NCBI GenBank assembly: GCA_958510825.1
Contig: OY294049.1
Span: 4,712,001 to 4,776,000 of the forward strand
Reading direction: 5' to 3'
DNA length: 64,000 nucleotides
DNA from: Brachypterus glaber
Taxonomy: Eukaryota > Arthropoda > Insecta > Coleoptera > Kateretidae
The notes under the pieces were generated by a model. It was not told the origin of the DNA. It did not search any database and saw only the letters and a program-made list of their open reading frames with translations. The stretch's first letter is position 1. Every line of letters starts with the position of its first letter. The position numbers and the translations under genes are program-made. Below are positions 22,881 through 33,899 of the stretch, piece after piece.

Positions 22881-23974
22881 TCTTAGACGTTTCTATAGAT
22901 AGGTCACAAAAAGTCAAAGTTACCAAAGTTCTTACAAAATTTATCGCTGAAAAATGTTAGCTAGCACATTTATCGCTGTAAATGACATTGATTGACAAGA
23001 CAAAAATTACGTGCCATGATTTATTCTTATTCTAGACTTATTCTAGAAAATATATAAAGTATATATGAAGCATATATAAAGTATATATGGAGACTTTTAC
23101 AAAGTTTTGCTAAAAGATCTTTGCAAAATGTTTACAAATATATTATACTTAAATAAAGATGTCATAAAATGTGATAAGTATGGCACCCCTCGACTATTTA
23201 AAAATATTATCTGTTTAAAAGATAATTATATACCTACCTACCTGCATTCAAGTTTTATTAAGATGTAGTACCCACTTAGTGACATTTATCCAAAGGCTAA
23301 TATGGTATACCTAAATAATGTTTTTAAGTACTGAAATAAAGTTATAAATTGTTTCTCAATTTATATTCAAGAATTTTTTGTCTAGGACTATCTCTGAAAA
23401 TTTTTGAAAATTCGAAACTACCGTATAATACTACTTTAGCTGTGAATAGTATAATAATAAAAGTTCTTTTTTATACACTAGATATTCTATTTATAAATGT
23501 AATTTATTTTTTATCCACCTTAATATTAATATTGCAAATTGTAGGGCGGTGCAATCTGGTCACCACACACTCGCAACAGGTGTGTTTATCGAGAGACAAA
23601 AAACGTAAAATTATTACCAATTATTGCTAGCCGAGTATTATCTCTTGTTTAACCGTTTTATTTATTAGAGATAATTTCCTCGCGGCTGCTTTTATTAATC
23701 TTTTTACTACAGAGGCGTATTATAAAAATTTTACTTTAATTTTAACCCTATATCTACATATTGCCTATAATTTTATTTTGCAACGAAAAATAATTATGAT
23801 GTTTCTTTTGACTTACATATGTAGGTATTTTATAAAATAGGTACATTAGGTTTTTTTTCTTTTATTTAAAAAATTTTGATACATTTTTTTTCAAACCCAT
23901 CCGGATAAATTGTGCACATAAAGAACCAAAACGAAAACTAAACTAAAAAATACAACTTAGTAGTAATATCATAA

Positions 23975-24173
23975 GTGCATGTTGAATTATCGATAATTCT
24001 TTTACTGTCTTAAAAAAATATTTTGCTTGGCAATTGTTTGAGTGCATTTTTCGTGTTACAAAATTTCGAGTCCGCAGGTCGAGGAATTTTGACGAAAAAT
24101 GCACGAAAACAATTTCCTTAAGCAAAAGGTTTTTTTATATACAGTAAAAAATTATTTATAATTCAACATGCAC
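23975..24173. mobile_element. Palindromic MITE with GC-rich apex
   Basis: GTGCATGTTGAATTAT pairs with ATTTATAATTCAACATGCAC, with long arms (TTTACTGTCTTAAAAAAATA, GCTTGGCAATTG and complements). The inner GAGTGCATTTTTCGT / ACGAAAAATGCAC folds around TTTCGAGTCCGCAGGTCGAG. It is about 199 bp and non-coding. Confidence 0.85.
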
Positions 24174-26100
24174 AAATGGTATTTTAAAAGACTATTTCAC
24201 AAAAAAAATAAGAAAGTATAATTTTACAATGTTCAATGTTGTTTCATATTTAAATTAAAAATTTAAGAACTAAACAACAATATTACTTTACAACTATAAT
24301 TCAAAATTTAAATCTCAAATTTGCCGCGCTTTTTGAAACCACGATATTCACTTATTCACTAATGTAGCCAAGTCTAAACATTGCTTGAGGGATATTTTAT
24401 GCTTGAGATTATTCCAATAAAATAGTGGTTATCATATATTTTAGCATTTAAATAAAGATTATTGCTGTTTTTGTTTAAAAAGTTTAGTTTTCAGCTGAAA
24501 AGAAATAAAATAACGGGTGTTTTTACCCGTGATAATTGCATTTGTGCAAAAATTATCAGATTCATTTTGATCTAATTGGTCAAGAAACTAAATATGCAAG
24601 GTTTTGATTGGCCTATGTATTGTTTGTGAAATAGTCAAACAAAAACCAACAAACTAACAAAAATTAAATTCCAGCTAATCTTAAAAGTACGTGACATATA
24701 ATACTCATATGATCAATTGTTTAAACATTTACCGGCAATATTAGATACTGCTATTTGTCAATAGATACTCCAACTTTAAGACCAGTGTTCCCAAGTAAAA
24801 ACTAGGTGCCCATAAAGTTTGTATTTGGATTATTAAAAGTTCAGTATTCCAAAATGTAAAAAGGTGCAATATAGGGTTTAAGTAAAGATTTTTTTGGCCA
24901 AAGAATATTTTAAAATTTAAATCAAATATGTCATCAGTTAGCTTAATTGCTAGGGTATAAGGCTTACATCAATGAAACTAAAAGCAGCCCGTAATAACTT
25001 CGACTTAATCAAAGGCTTTGATACTTTACAACCTGCAACTAACGCGTCAATACTAAACGATTTTGTTACTTATTAGTTAGTTATCAGATACAAGTTTTTA
25101 CAGTAAAACATGACGTTGTTCTGTTATTTTAACTGTAACAACTTGTATTTAAAAACTTAAGTTGTAGGGGTTCCAAATATACAAAATTATTCAGTGTTTA
25201 ATACGGTAAGAAATTATTAGTGCAATCGACAAAAAATGTAATTTTCAAAAAATATACAGTTAATAGTTTAAAGTTATTTAAAAACTTGGAATTAAATTAA
25301 CAATAAAAACAGAAAGCAGCTAGACAAATCATTGTTTTGTACTAAAAAAAGAAATAAATTGTAATAAAAAAATTAAGTTGTTAAGAGTTCTGCAGTTTAA
25401 ATTAAAACTTTTATTATTTATTTTTCTTATACGTTTTCTTTCGTAGTAATTTATTAATAACTACAATTTTCAAGACATTTTGCACTTTGAAAAATTATAA
25501 AAAACATCTTATGTAAAATAAATAGCTACTTTTACATAAGAACCTTTATTATTTTTATGTTTATTCAGTATTAATAGAATTTTTTAAAGCATTTTTTGCA
25601 GATTCGTCAATGAAAGTTGATACTTTTCAAGGCAGTTTTTAAAGTAAAAATAAGTATAAAAATTCATGGTTTCTACTAAGAACTCCAGAAACTAGCAAAA
25701 ATCTAAGTACATCATAAAATGCTGTTCCTTCTGACATTTCCCAAGAGAATTTAATAACAGATTCAAGTTACATATAAAAAATGACTTAAGTCACGTTGTA
25801 AATAAAAACACGGACTTTCCGATAAGAAATCTGTTGTAATTCTTGAAATATTGCGACTTGCTGAGCCACCTGGTTACATTGGTACACTTAAGTGTACTTA
25901 TAATTGAGTCGAGAGAAGTTTATAGAAAGAAACAAAACACTAAAATTTCCTAGACAGCCAGACGCGTATTTATAAACTACAAGCAGTTTGCGTTGGATTA
26001 TATTTACTATTTTACTTTTTCTTTTTTCGATTTCTATTAATTCCTATGTAAACATTTTAATATTTTTCTTTCACAATTAAAACCACGTTTTTAGTAATTT
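24174..26100. other. AT-rich gene-free stretch
   Basis: I see no exon, RNA gene or clear transposon terminus here; only scattered short A/T runs. Confidence 0.5.
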
Positions 26101-26103
26101 TAG

Positions 26104-26240
26104 CCGATTTTTTGTGGAGTAGCGGCTACTCACCAAGTTAGGGGAATATGTATTTCTTTCTTTTTTTAACTCATCAATTAAACAGAGAAAGAGATACGTG
26201 GTTAGTCTAACCAGCGTTACCACAAAAAATTTACTTAACC
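26104..26240 (-). mobile_element. Small inverted-repeat element, TTTTTTGTGGTAAC family copy 2
   Basis: The ends AGCCGATTTTTTGTGG and GTTACCACAAAAAATTTAC pair. Internally it carries AAGTTAGGGGAATATGTATT and AACAGAGAAAGAGATACG, the reverse complement of the copy at 22768-22880. Confidence 0.65.
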
Positions 26241-27080
26241 TTAGTTTAAAAATGTTTTCTTAAAAAATATATATAAGGAGGGTCTCTATAGTTTTATTAC
26301 CTCGTAAATCCTCCTTATCTTATAATGCAAAGACGTTTTGTTTTTGCACAAAGATGTCCTTATCGACCTCTCGTCTCGATTGTCCAGTCTCGATTTTGGA
26401 GATAGGAAATGGGTTTGATCAACCTCTTTCTTGACCATTTTGGCATTCTGTAGGGTCGGTTGACCTTAGAATTACGCGTCAAAATACACACATTCTTTAT
26501 TTTTCTAACTTGTGTGAATAGAACTTAAGGTGGGTGAGCCAATTATTCCATGTTAAGACATTTTACTACATTAACAATAAACATATCTTTATTCTAAGGG
26601 GTAAAAAATAAACAAAATGCAGAAGGTTTGAAAAGAATATTATTGCTGTTTTTAAAAAAGATTGCATACTGATAATATTAGGAAACCATGTTCCAAATAT
26701 TGCCAGAATACTGGCAGTAATAGTAAAGAACAAACTTACAAAAAATTAACAAACTAATATGAAAATATTGTGGCGCAATAACAATTTTATCTGTTTTTAT
26801 TTGGGCACTTAAATAACAATTTGTCGTTTTTAGTAAGCCCTACTCACTTCATGTACGTATCGATTACAACCTCATATCGGCCTGGCGATTCGCTTCGAAG
26901 AACCAACATTCAGAATCCTCTGATTTCTTCGTTACTTTCTTTTCTTTTTGTGTTTTGTTTTGTTTTTTTTTTGTTGTCAACTACTTCGCATGTCAATATT
27001 AGAAACACAGTTACTTAGTCAAAAATCTCAAAAAAATACCTCTTTGCTTCTATATTGAGTGAAACACAATATGGGACAAG

Positions 27081-27315
27081 AAAATGAAGCTGAAGTTTGC
27101 AACCAACGTTTTATGGCATCGAAAATTGAAATGGTATATTAAAGCTGTTATTCCATAACACTTTTTTAGCGCACTTGTACTTTAGAAAACTCGCCGCAAG
27201 CGGCTTGTTTTCTAAAATTCTACTCGTGCGCTAAAAACGTGTTATGGAATAAGTGCTTTAATACACTATTTGAATTTTCGTTGCAAAAAAACGTTACAAA
27301 CTTCAGCTTCATACA
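27081..27315. mobile_element. Palindrome with GC-rich apex, copy 2
   Basis: The outer arms TGAAGCTGAAGTTTGCAAC / GTTACAAACTTCAGCTTCA surround the inner arms TTATTCCATAACAC / GTGTTATGGAATAA and TTTTTAGCGCAC / GTGCGCTAAAAA. The apex is AAACTCGCCGCAAGCGGCTTG. The inner ~130 bp match 6661-6805. It is non-coding. Confidence 0.8.
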
Positions 27316-27599
27316 AGAAAGGGCACGTTTGTTCCCACCTTATTACGTTCTTGCCCTGCAATACTCGATGATACCTAGCTTGCGATAGTCAGCCAAAGTT
27401 TTTATAGTGGAAGAGCACGAAACACGAACTGCATTTTTTGTGTACCTCATTAGCAACTGGATACAGATACATCATATTTACAGGCATCTTTTCGATATAA
27501 CAGATATACTGGCAGTGCCATCTATGACAAAGAGGACGAACTAACAAGTTTAAGAGGGGGTGGCAATATTAGGAACATGTCAGTAATTGACTCACCCAT

Positions 27600-27845
27600 C
27601 TTACTTAAAACTGAGTATAATATACACCTATTATAGGTACTACACCTACTACACATACACCTATTATAGGTGTATGTGTATGTTAAGTAGAAAAAATAAT
27701 AAAAAGTTGAGAAGTCTTGATTCTTCATCAAAAGTTTCGATTCTCGACGACTTGGGTCGTTTTTTTAAATTATACCCTTGTCTTGTTTTATTCCTTAAAA
27801 TTAAGACAAGACAAGAAATCTCGATTTCTCGATTCTCGTGAATCC
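27600..27845. repeat. TATAGGTGTATGTGTATG hairpin followed by a TCTCGATTCTCG-rich repeat
   Basis: Near 27660, CATACACCTATTATAGGTGTATG is a short perfect palindrome. The adjoining part (27700-27845) shares CTTGATTCTTSATCAA, ACAAGACAAGAAATCTCGAT and CTCGATTTCTCGATT words with an inverse copy at about 42935-43085. It is non-coding. Confidence 0.5.
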
Positions 27846-28620
27846 CAGGTCCCTATGGCTTAAGGCGTACTAAGTTATTGTGAATCACCCTTTAAAATAT
27901 ATAGGTACATTTATTTAAATTATTTTAATTAAAATAATTAAAATATATTAAAAACATTTAAATATTTGTAATAATTGTGTTTTAATTATAATAATTATTT
28001 TTTTATGCTTTACAATGCACGTCAATGGTAAGAAATACATATCGACTTGTAAATTTCAAAACTTCGTATCTTAAAAAATCAATTTTCGGTTCCTGTAATA
28101 ATCCGCTTTGTACATGATGACTGGTAACTTATACAAACTCAATTTTTTTCTGAAGAAATTATATCCATTACATATATACATTTTCCTTCAGCTATTTTCG
28201 ATTTTTTAAAAAGTTTAACTCCTCATAACTTTTTTGTTTTCAAGCACAATTAGGATCCCCACAAAAATTAATTTTTTCTGAGTTTAACGGATAGAATAAT
28301 TGGTTCTTAAGATATCGTGCTTCCAAAAAACGTGACATTTTTTCATAAAATACATTTGTAAACTATTTTTTGTCTGGGATGTTTTATGGCAATTTTGGAA
28401 AATTCGATACTATTCTAGCTGTAAAGGCTCGGATACGTCCAGACGGTTCCCATTTCCCGAGCACAACTCAAAGGATAACAGAAGTTAGTGGCCAATTATC
28501 CGGAAGGAAAAAGCTAAAAATTTATTTGAAATTGGAATTGTAAAAGCGCAATATATTATCTGAAAACAATATACTATAAAATGCAAAACATTATGAATCT
28601 TCATAGCTTGTTTTGTAGTA

Positions 28621-30257
28621 AATTGATAATAGAACGTCGGTAAACGCGTTTTATAAATTTGCTTTAAATTTTATTACGCGTTTATGTAAAAAAAACTTTC
28701 ATGCATTTCTAAAATAGAATTAATTCTGGTTTTATTTAATTAATTTACCTATTTATAACCACTTATATTTCTGTTGCTGCATTTTCCATTATACGACACT
28801 CCCAACACAGCTTTCCTTTCCTAAAAAATATCCCAGATTTCCAGGAAAATCATATAAGATTTTTTCTGTCTAAGCCTAAACATCTATCATGTAAAAAATA
28901 TTATTTTTTTTTATTTTTGTTCAGGAGGGAATTTTTTGAAGGGAAAGCAGAACAAAAAATTCCAAACTAAAAAAAGCTTTACTTCTGATGAAAAATTTTG
29001 ATGAATAAAGAAAAGAAAAAAAAAAGCTCTCACCTCTGCAAATTGCCATCAATTTTTCATATATTCCATAGTTTTTCTAATCATATAATCCAGAGTTTTT
29101 CTGACTAAATAATGCTTTTAAAACTCGAGCATAGTTAAGGGGTGGCGCTCCCCTACCCCAACCCCGTCACCCCTGTTTTTGATAAAGTGGAAGATTTAGA
29201 AATGATCCAAACTACTTTTTCATTTAGCAGAGACGTTGTTTTTGACCTTGTATGTGCCAATAATTATTTTAAAAACACATCCTGGTTTTTTGTTTCGTTA
29301 TTATCGATAAAAAATTGTTTTGATAATATTTGAGTTATGAGGCAGGTATAATCTTTATTTTTTATTCATTTTTCTTTAAATTATTATTAGAGTACAAGTT
29401 TTATTAGCAGGGGTGCTCCAAGGCATTTTTTTTGGGGCCTGACAAGTGAAGGGTATAGTGGAAAAACCCCGCTAGTCCATTTTTGCGCGAAAACGAGTTG
29501 ATAGTCATCCGGCGGTTACTGAAGTGTACTTTCATCGTTCGTGCAAAACCCCGTCAGTCACTGTAAAATAAATTTGAAAATACGTGGTACCGGGAAAACC
29601 CCCGGTTGTCCAACAAACGCGCGTCTGTTGCAATCACCTGTCATATTATAAGAGCACTAGATAAGTAGGTTTTTTAGGGTAGGTGGGTACTACCCACTGG
29701 GTAGTTTGAGTGGTTCCGCAGGAGAGTACCGACATACCCACAATTTCAGACCGCAAGAAATTTTCCTAGAAACCGGACACGTCGTTGCTACTGCAAAAAC
29801 ATTGTTGAAATCAAGTCTGTTATACACCAAACATTTGCGCTGACTATTTAGGTTAAAAATTTTTGACATTAACTATGACAATTTCAATATTTTTATCCAA
29901 ATTTTCTAATAAAATATTTTTTTATGGTGTTTTGTTCATAAATTGCATAGAAGATACAGTGAATTCTGTTTACAAACGGTTCTGTTTAAAATTATAGTTC
30001 TAAAATGTTTATAACTTATTCACATGTAAGTAGTAATATTTTTGTATTTCTTTACTAAATAGAATCAGTATTTTAGCATAACTCATACAATTTTTGATTA
30101 ACTAATTTTATTACCAATGCTGAATATCCATTAGGGCTAATAATTGCTGATTTACAACCTTGTTTTAAATCTTTTAAAATCTCTTGATGCAGTATTAGGT
30201 AATTTGGTAGATGATTTATAATAATTTAATTCATACCCCTGGCAATAATTGGCTTAC
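28621..30257. other. Gene-free stretch with a GC-richer triple motif
   Basis: No exon was recognised. At about 29463, 29545 and 29595 the related words AAAAACCCCGCTAGTCC, AAAACCCCGTCAGTCAC and AAAACCCCCGGTTGTCC appear in the same orientation within an unusually GC-rich patch (about 29400-29640). Their meaning is unknown. Confidence 0.35.
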
Positions 30258-30505
30258 CCCAACGAACTAATAACTCAGCTCTCTAGAATACGCATACCGT
30301 TAATATAAACAACATCTCGGTTTGTTTGTAAACAAATAGTAGTTATATTCAGGCCTGAACAATAACAATTACCAGTAACTGTTATTGTTGTCTCTGTTAG
30401 AACAAAGCTGTGCGAGTAAGACAGACAAATGTATATGTTGGTTACGTTTTTGTCAGTTTTTACAAATGAAATGCCTATTCTAGAGAGAAGAGTTATTAGT
30501 TCTTT
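30258..30505. mobile_element. MITE-like inverted repeat (GAACTAATAACTC arms)
   Basis: AACGAACTAATAACTCAGCT and the complement AGAGTTATTAGTTCTTTGGC, continuing with CTCTAGAATA / TATTCTAGAG, form about 35-bp arms. A second hairpin (AACAATAACAATTACCAG / CTGTTATTGTT) lies in the middle. Confidence 0.65.
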
Positions 30506-30789
30506 GGCTTACCCACCTTATTTAGTTCAAGTATAAGTCACTCTATCGATCTTTTGGAAAAACCCATATTGCCAAAAATGGCGTTTACCCTCTAATAAAA
30601 CATGTTTTCTTTAATTATTATTTGCTTCTTCTTACCTCTCAGTTATCTATTTATAGATATGATTTATTTTTCCTTTCTATTTTAATAACGATATAAATAT
30701 CTACCTAACTTGTAATTAATAAAAAATGAAGAATGGAGACATTTATATTTAAAATACTAAAAATAAATCTGAATAAATATAATTATTCT

Positions 30790-31507
30790 GTATGCGAAAA
30801 AAATTTTTATATACGGTAGTTTCGAATTTTTAAAAAAAGTCAAAAATCGTCCTAGACAAAAAATTCTTGGATATAAAATTTGTTTCATGAAAAAATAAGC
30901 AACTTTTTTTTTTTCAAATGTACGTCTGTCTGTTTGTCTGTCCGTCTGTCTGTCTAATGTCACGATTTTTGTGAATACGATAACTCAAGAACGAATAATC
31001 CGATAGTATTGAAATTTTCAGAAAAAATCAAGTTCTATAAGGGAAGATCACCATTGTTTTTAAAAGTAATCCCTCCAAAATCAAAAATGTTATGAGGGGT
31101 TAAACTTTAAAAAAAATCGAAAAATGCTGAACGAAAATTCGGATTAACATGATTTTTTCAGGAAAAATTACTTTAATTATAAGGATCAATTCTACAAAAA
31201 GAAAAAAAAAAATAAAATAAATACTTAAATAAAATTTCGAGTTTTTTTATTTTTTTTTTAATTTTTTTTTTCGTTTTTCACAAAAAGATGTAATAAATAA
31301 ATTAAAAAGTAAAAAAAAATTAAGTTTTTTTGAAAACTTTTTTTTTTCAATAAATTTTCGTTTTTTAAAAAAGATCATTTAAAAAAATGTATTTTTTTGA
31401 AAAATTATTTATTTTTTAGTATTTGGGAAATTCAATATACTATTTACTGTGAATAATATTTAATGAAATGCTTAGCATTACATATCTTCACGGCTTGTTT
31501 TTTATAG
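30790..31507 (-). repeat. Copy of a ~0.7-kb dispersed repeat with (CTGT)n tract
   Basis: It contains TCCTAGACAAAAAATTCTTG, a run of CTGTCTGTTTGTCTGTC, CGATAACTCAAGAACG and GGGTTAAACTTTAAAAAAAA, ending in the complement of the GAAGATATGTAATGC block. Related pieces are at 23365-23460, 28150-28620 and 36788-37430. It is non-coding and A/T-run rich. Confidence 0.65.
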
Positions 31508-31965
31508 ATTTAGATGCACTTAAGTAAAGGGCTTTCTAAGAAACAATCGATATTTCAACTGTGTTTTTAGAAAAATTAGGTAAAAAACGAGATAACATTA
31601 TCGAGAAATACTAAACTAGATAGTTATAGAGTGCTTTTTAAATAAGGCACTACATAGGCGCACTAAATTATTAAGAATAAAAAATAATAATAATATATTT
31701 ATACCTAAATTTATTATAGATCTGTAACAGATCATCACTTAAGTATATATTAAATATTGTTTAAATATAAAATCTAAAAAGTATATAGGATCCACTATAG
31801 CCGCAGTTATAACGGTAACTGAATGTTATTAATAATACCTATTTTTATTACAACTAAATAATAAATCGACCACAAGAATATAAATTAAAGAAATAAAATA
31901 ACATAATTTCTAATAAACCACAAATAACAATAGTAATAACAAGAATAATAATATTATTAATAATA

Positions 31966-32100
31966 ATCCCTATTGAAAATGACGGGTCTGCGCGGGTATA
32001 AATGTTGCATAGACCGGACTTGAGCGGGTGAATTTCATCCGCTCAAGTCCGGTTTATGCACCATTTATTCCCGCCCAGACCCGTCAATTTCAGCAGGGAT
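31966..32100. mobile_element. Near-perfect 135-bp palindromic MITE
   Basis: The arms begin ATCCCTATTGAAAATGACGG and end with the complement CCGTCAATTTCAGCAGGGAT. They carry GACCGGACTTGAGCGG / CCGCTCAAGTCCGGTTT, with only a few mismatches and almost no loop. It is GC-rich compared with its surroundings and seems to have inserted beside a LINE fragment. Confidence 0.85.
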
Positions 32101-32280
32101 GCTACTCATTTTCAGATATAAGCGTCTCCAAGGAATTTGCCTATTTTTTGGTTTTGACCAACTTGCATCGGTTATTCTTTTAATGTAATCTGTCCATCTG
32201 GTTAGAGGTCTTCCTCTACCTCTTTTATCGTTAGTAGGTGTCCATTCAACTATACACCGCGGTTATCTTGCATTCTAGCT
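32101..32280 (-). pseudogene. C-terminal fragment of a LINE reverse-transcriptase protein (RTE-like)
   Basis: Minus-strand translation reads through KRGRGRPLTRWTDYIKRI and then SWSKPKNRQIPWRRLYLKM. The pattern GRPxTRWxDDhxK...W...A.DR..W is characteristic of the C-terminal end of many LINE proteins of the RTE/CR1 type. Only about 55 codons remain, with no start or upstream domains. It is a dead fragment whose 3' side abuts a palindromic MITE. Confidence 0.7.
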
Positions 32281-32404
32281 ATGAGGTCGGCTCAACTTCA
32301 AATTTCGTTTACAAATGTGCCACATAACGTCCATCACCAATAATTTTGTCTAATTAAAAAAAATCAAAGAAAAAATTTTGTCAATAAAAAAATTATACAG
32401 AGCC

Positions 32405-33357
32405 TGTCAAAAGTCGCCTAGGGTATGCATGAAATTGGAATCTGAGCTCGGGATATTATTAAAACAAATTCGTCAAAACCTGTCCATTCGAATAGTGGGT
32501 AAACGCGGTTAGTACCGATGTACAGAGCGTGTCAAAAGTCCGCCCCCCTTTAACTTTTGAACGGCTTAAAATATGAACTTAAAATTAAAAAGGCTTAAAT
32601 AGCATAACCCAAATAATTTTTTGGTATATATTTGGTATACTTAGGGAGCACAGTAGAGACAGGGGGCAAGAGGGGATATTTTTTTAATGAAAAGAGGGGT
32701 CGTGTGATACATAATTAATAACTTTATCTATTGGCACACATATGTTTTAATTTTTTTCGGGGCAATTTTTGGGGGTTTAAAATAGGGTTGAAAATCGGAA
32801 TTTTCGTCAAAATTTCTTAAAAAAATTAAATAATTATTGAAAAATGGTTTATTTTATGATGCAAATACATCAGTTATACTTTTAAAGTAATTTTGAATAA
32901 AATAAATAAAATTTTACAAAAAAAAATCTTAAAAAATCGCATTTTTTAACAAAAAAGTTGAAAATTGAATACCTTAAATAAATGTTCAAAACATTAAAAA
33001 TTATATAATCGAAGAAAAAATTTTATAAGTTTTAAAATCATGTCACACGACCCCCCTTTCCATTTAAAAAAATGTCCCCCCTTCCACCCCTGTCTCCATT
33101 GTGCCCCCTAAGCATATCTAATACAAAATATACTAAAAATATACTAAATACTAAATATACTAAAATTGTTGGATTATGTTATTTAAGTTTTCTCAAGTTG
33201 ATATTTTAAGCCGTTTAAAAGTTAAAGGGGGGCGGACTATTGACACGCTCTGTACACCGGTACTAACCGCGTTTACCCACTATTCGAATGGACAGGTTTT
33301 GTCAAATTGTTTTAATAATATTCCGAGCTCAGATTCCAATTTCATGCATACCCTAGT
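32405..33357. mobile_element. Long inverted-repeat element, family P copy 2, ending ~290 bp before ITP
   Basis: The outer arms of about 120 bp are nearly exact: CTAGGGTATGCATGAAATTG and CCTGTCCATTCGAATAGTGG pair with their complements at 33270-33357. Inside, AAAAGTCCGCCCCCCTTTAA pairs with TTAAAGGGGGGCGGACT, and family-P blocks (GGGGTCGTGTGATACAT) follow. The inner family-P palindrome (32520-33253) may have inserted into, or evolved within, the outer arms. Confidence 0.85.
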
Positions 33358-33559
33358 GTACAGTAAAAGAGACCATAGATATTAGCGGTCGAAGCAGAGT
33401 TAAAGAAGAGCGCAAGGAATTGTCTTCGTTTGTAAACTCGAGATCGGTCGGTATTAATTGGATACAAATTTAAAATTGTACTATAGTCTAGTAAAAGCTT
33501 TGTGTGTGGTTAGAACATCACCTAACTTCGTCAGAAGCGCATTTCTAAACGTTGTACGC

Positions 33560-33645
33560 CTATGTATATCGAGTCAGCTTCTATCCGGCCGGTCATTCAG
33601 TCTTTTCCAAAAGCTCGGCATTGAGTTCTTTCGTGCTTGTTGCAG
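33560..33645 (+). promoter_or_regulatory. Possible TATA/initiator pair, or 3' splice site, directly before the ITP start codon
   Basis: TATGTATAT at 33560-33568 is followed about 31 bases later by TTCAGTC (A at 33599), which resembles the arthropod initiator TCAGTY. This would give a 5' leader of about 47 nt. Alternatively, the pyrimidine-rich TTTCGTGCTTGTTGCAG immediately before ATGAGTCAC reads as a splice acceptor, so the first exon may lie upstream. The two readings exclude each other for a given transcript, and the sequence alone does not decide. Confidence 0.3.
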
Positions 33646-33899
33646 ATGAGTCACCGATTATCACAGAGTGTAAGAAACACTCAGGTAGTGTGGGTGTGCA
33701 TGGCCTTAGCTCTGGTTCTTCAAAGTGTCGTCGGTAGTCCGGCCCGGTCACCACTTTTAACCCACCACATCGCCAAAAGGTCCTTCCACGCCATCGAATG
33801 CAAAGGGGTGTACGACAAGAGTATATTCGCCAGGCTGGATCGTATATGCGAGGATTGCTACAACCTCTTCAGGGAGCCGCAGGTCCATTCCCTCTGCAG
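33646..33899 (+). CDS. ITP: ITP shared exon: signal peptide, spacer and first part of the hormone
   Basis: The start is ATG at 33646 (MSHRLSQSV...). A frame extension to TTG at 33637 is not a likely start. Residues 14-30 form the signal-peptide core, with likely cleavage after G30. AKR at 43-45 is the prohormone convertase site. The mature hormone then opens with SFHAIECKGVYDKS and continues with FARLDRICEDCYNLFREPQ, nearly invariant in insect ITPs. The exon ends after the AG of Arg85 at a CAG|GTTAGT donor (33900-33901). The 7.8-kb intron that follows contains several palindromes and a tRNA-like repeat. 33361-33645 is less AT-rich than its surroundings and may be promoter or leader. Confidence 0.95.

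Noticed and set aside
33637..33645. Upstream extension of the ITP frame to a TTG
   Set aside because: TTG is an unlikely start in an insect gene and the ATG at 33646 gives a normal signal peptide; the extra bases look like a splice acceptor or leader.
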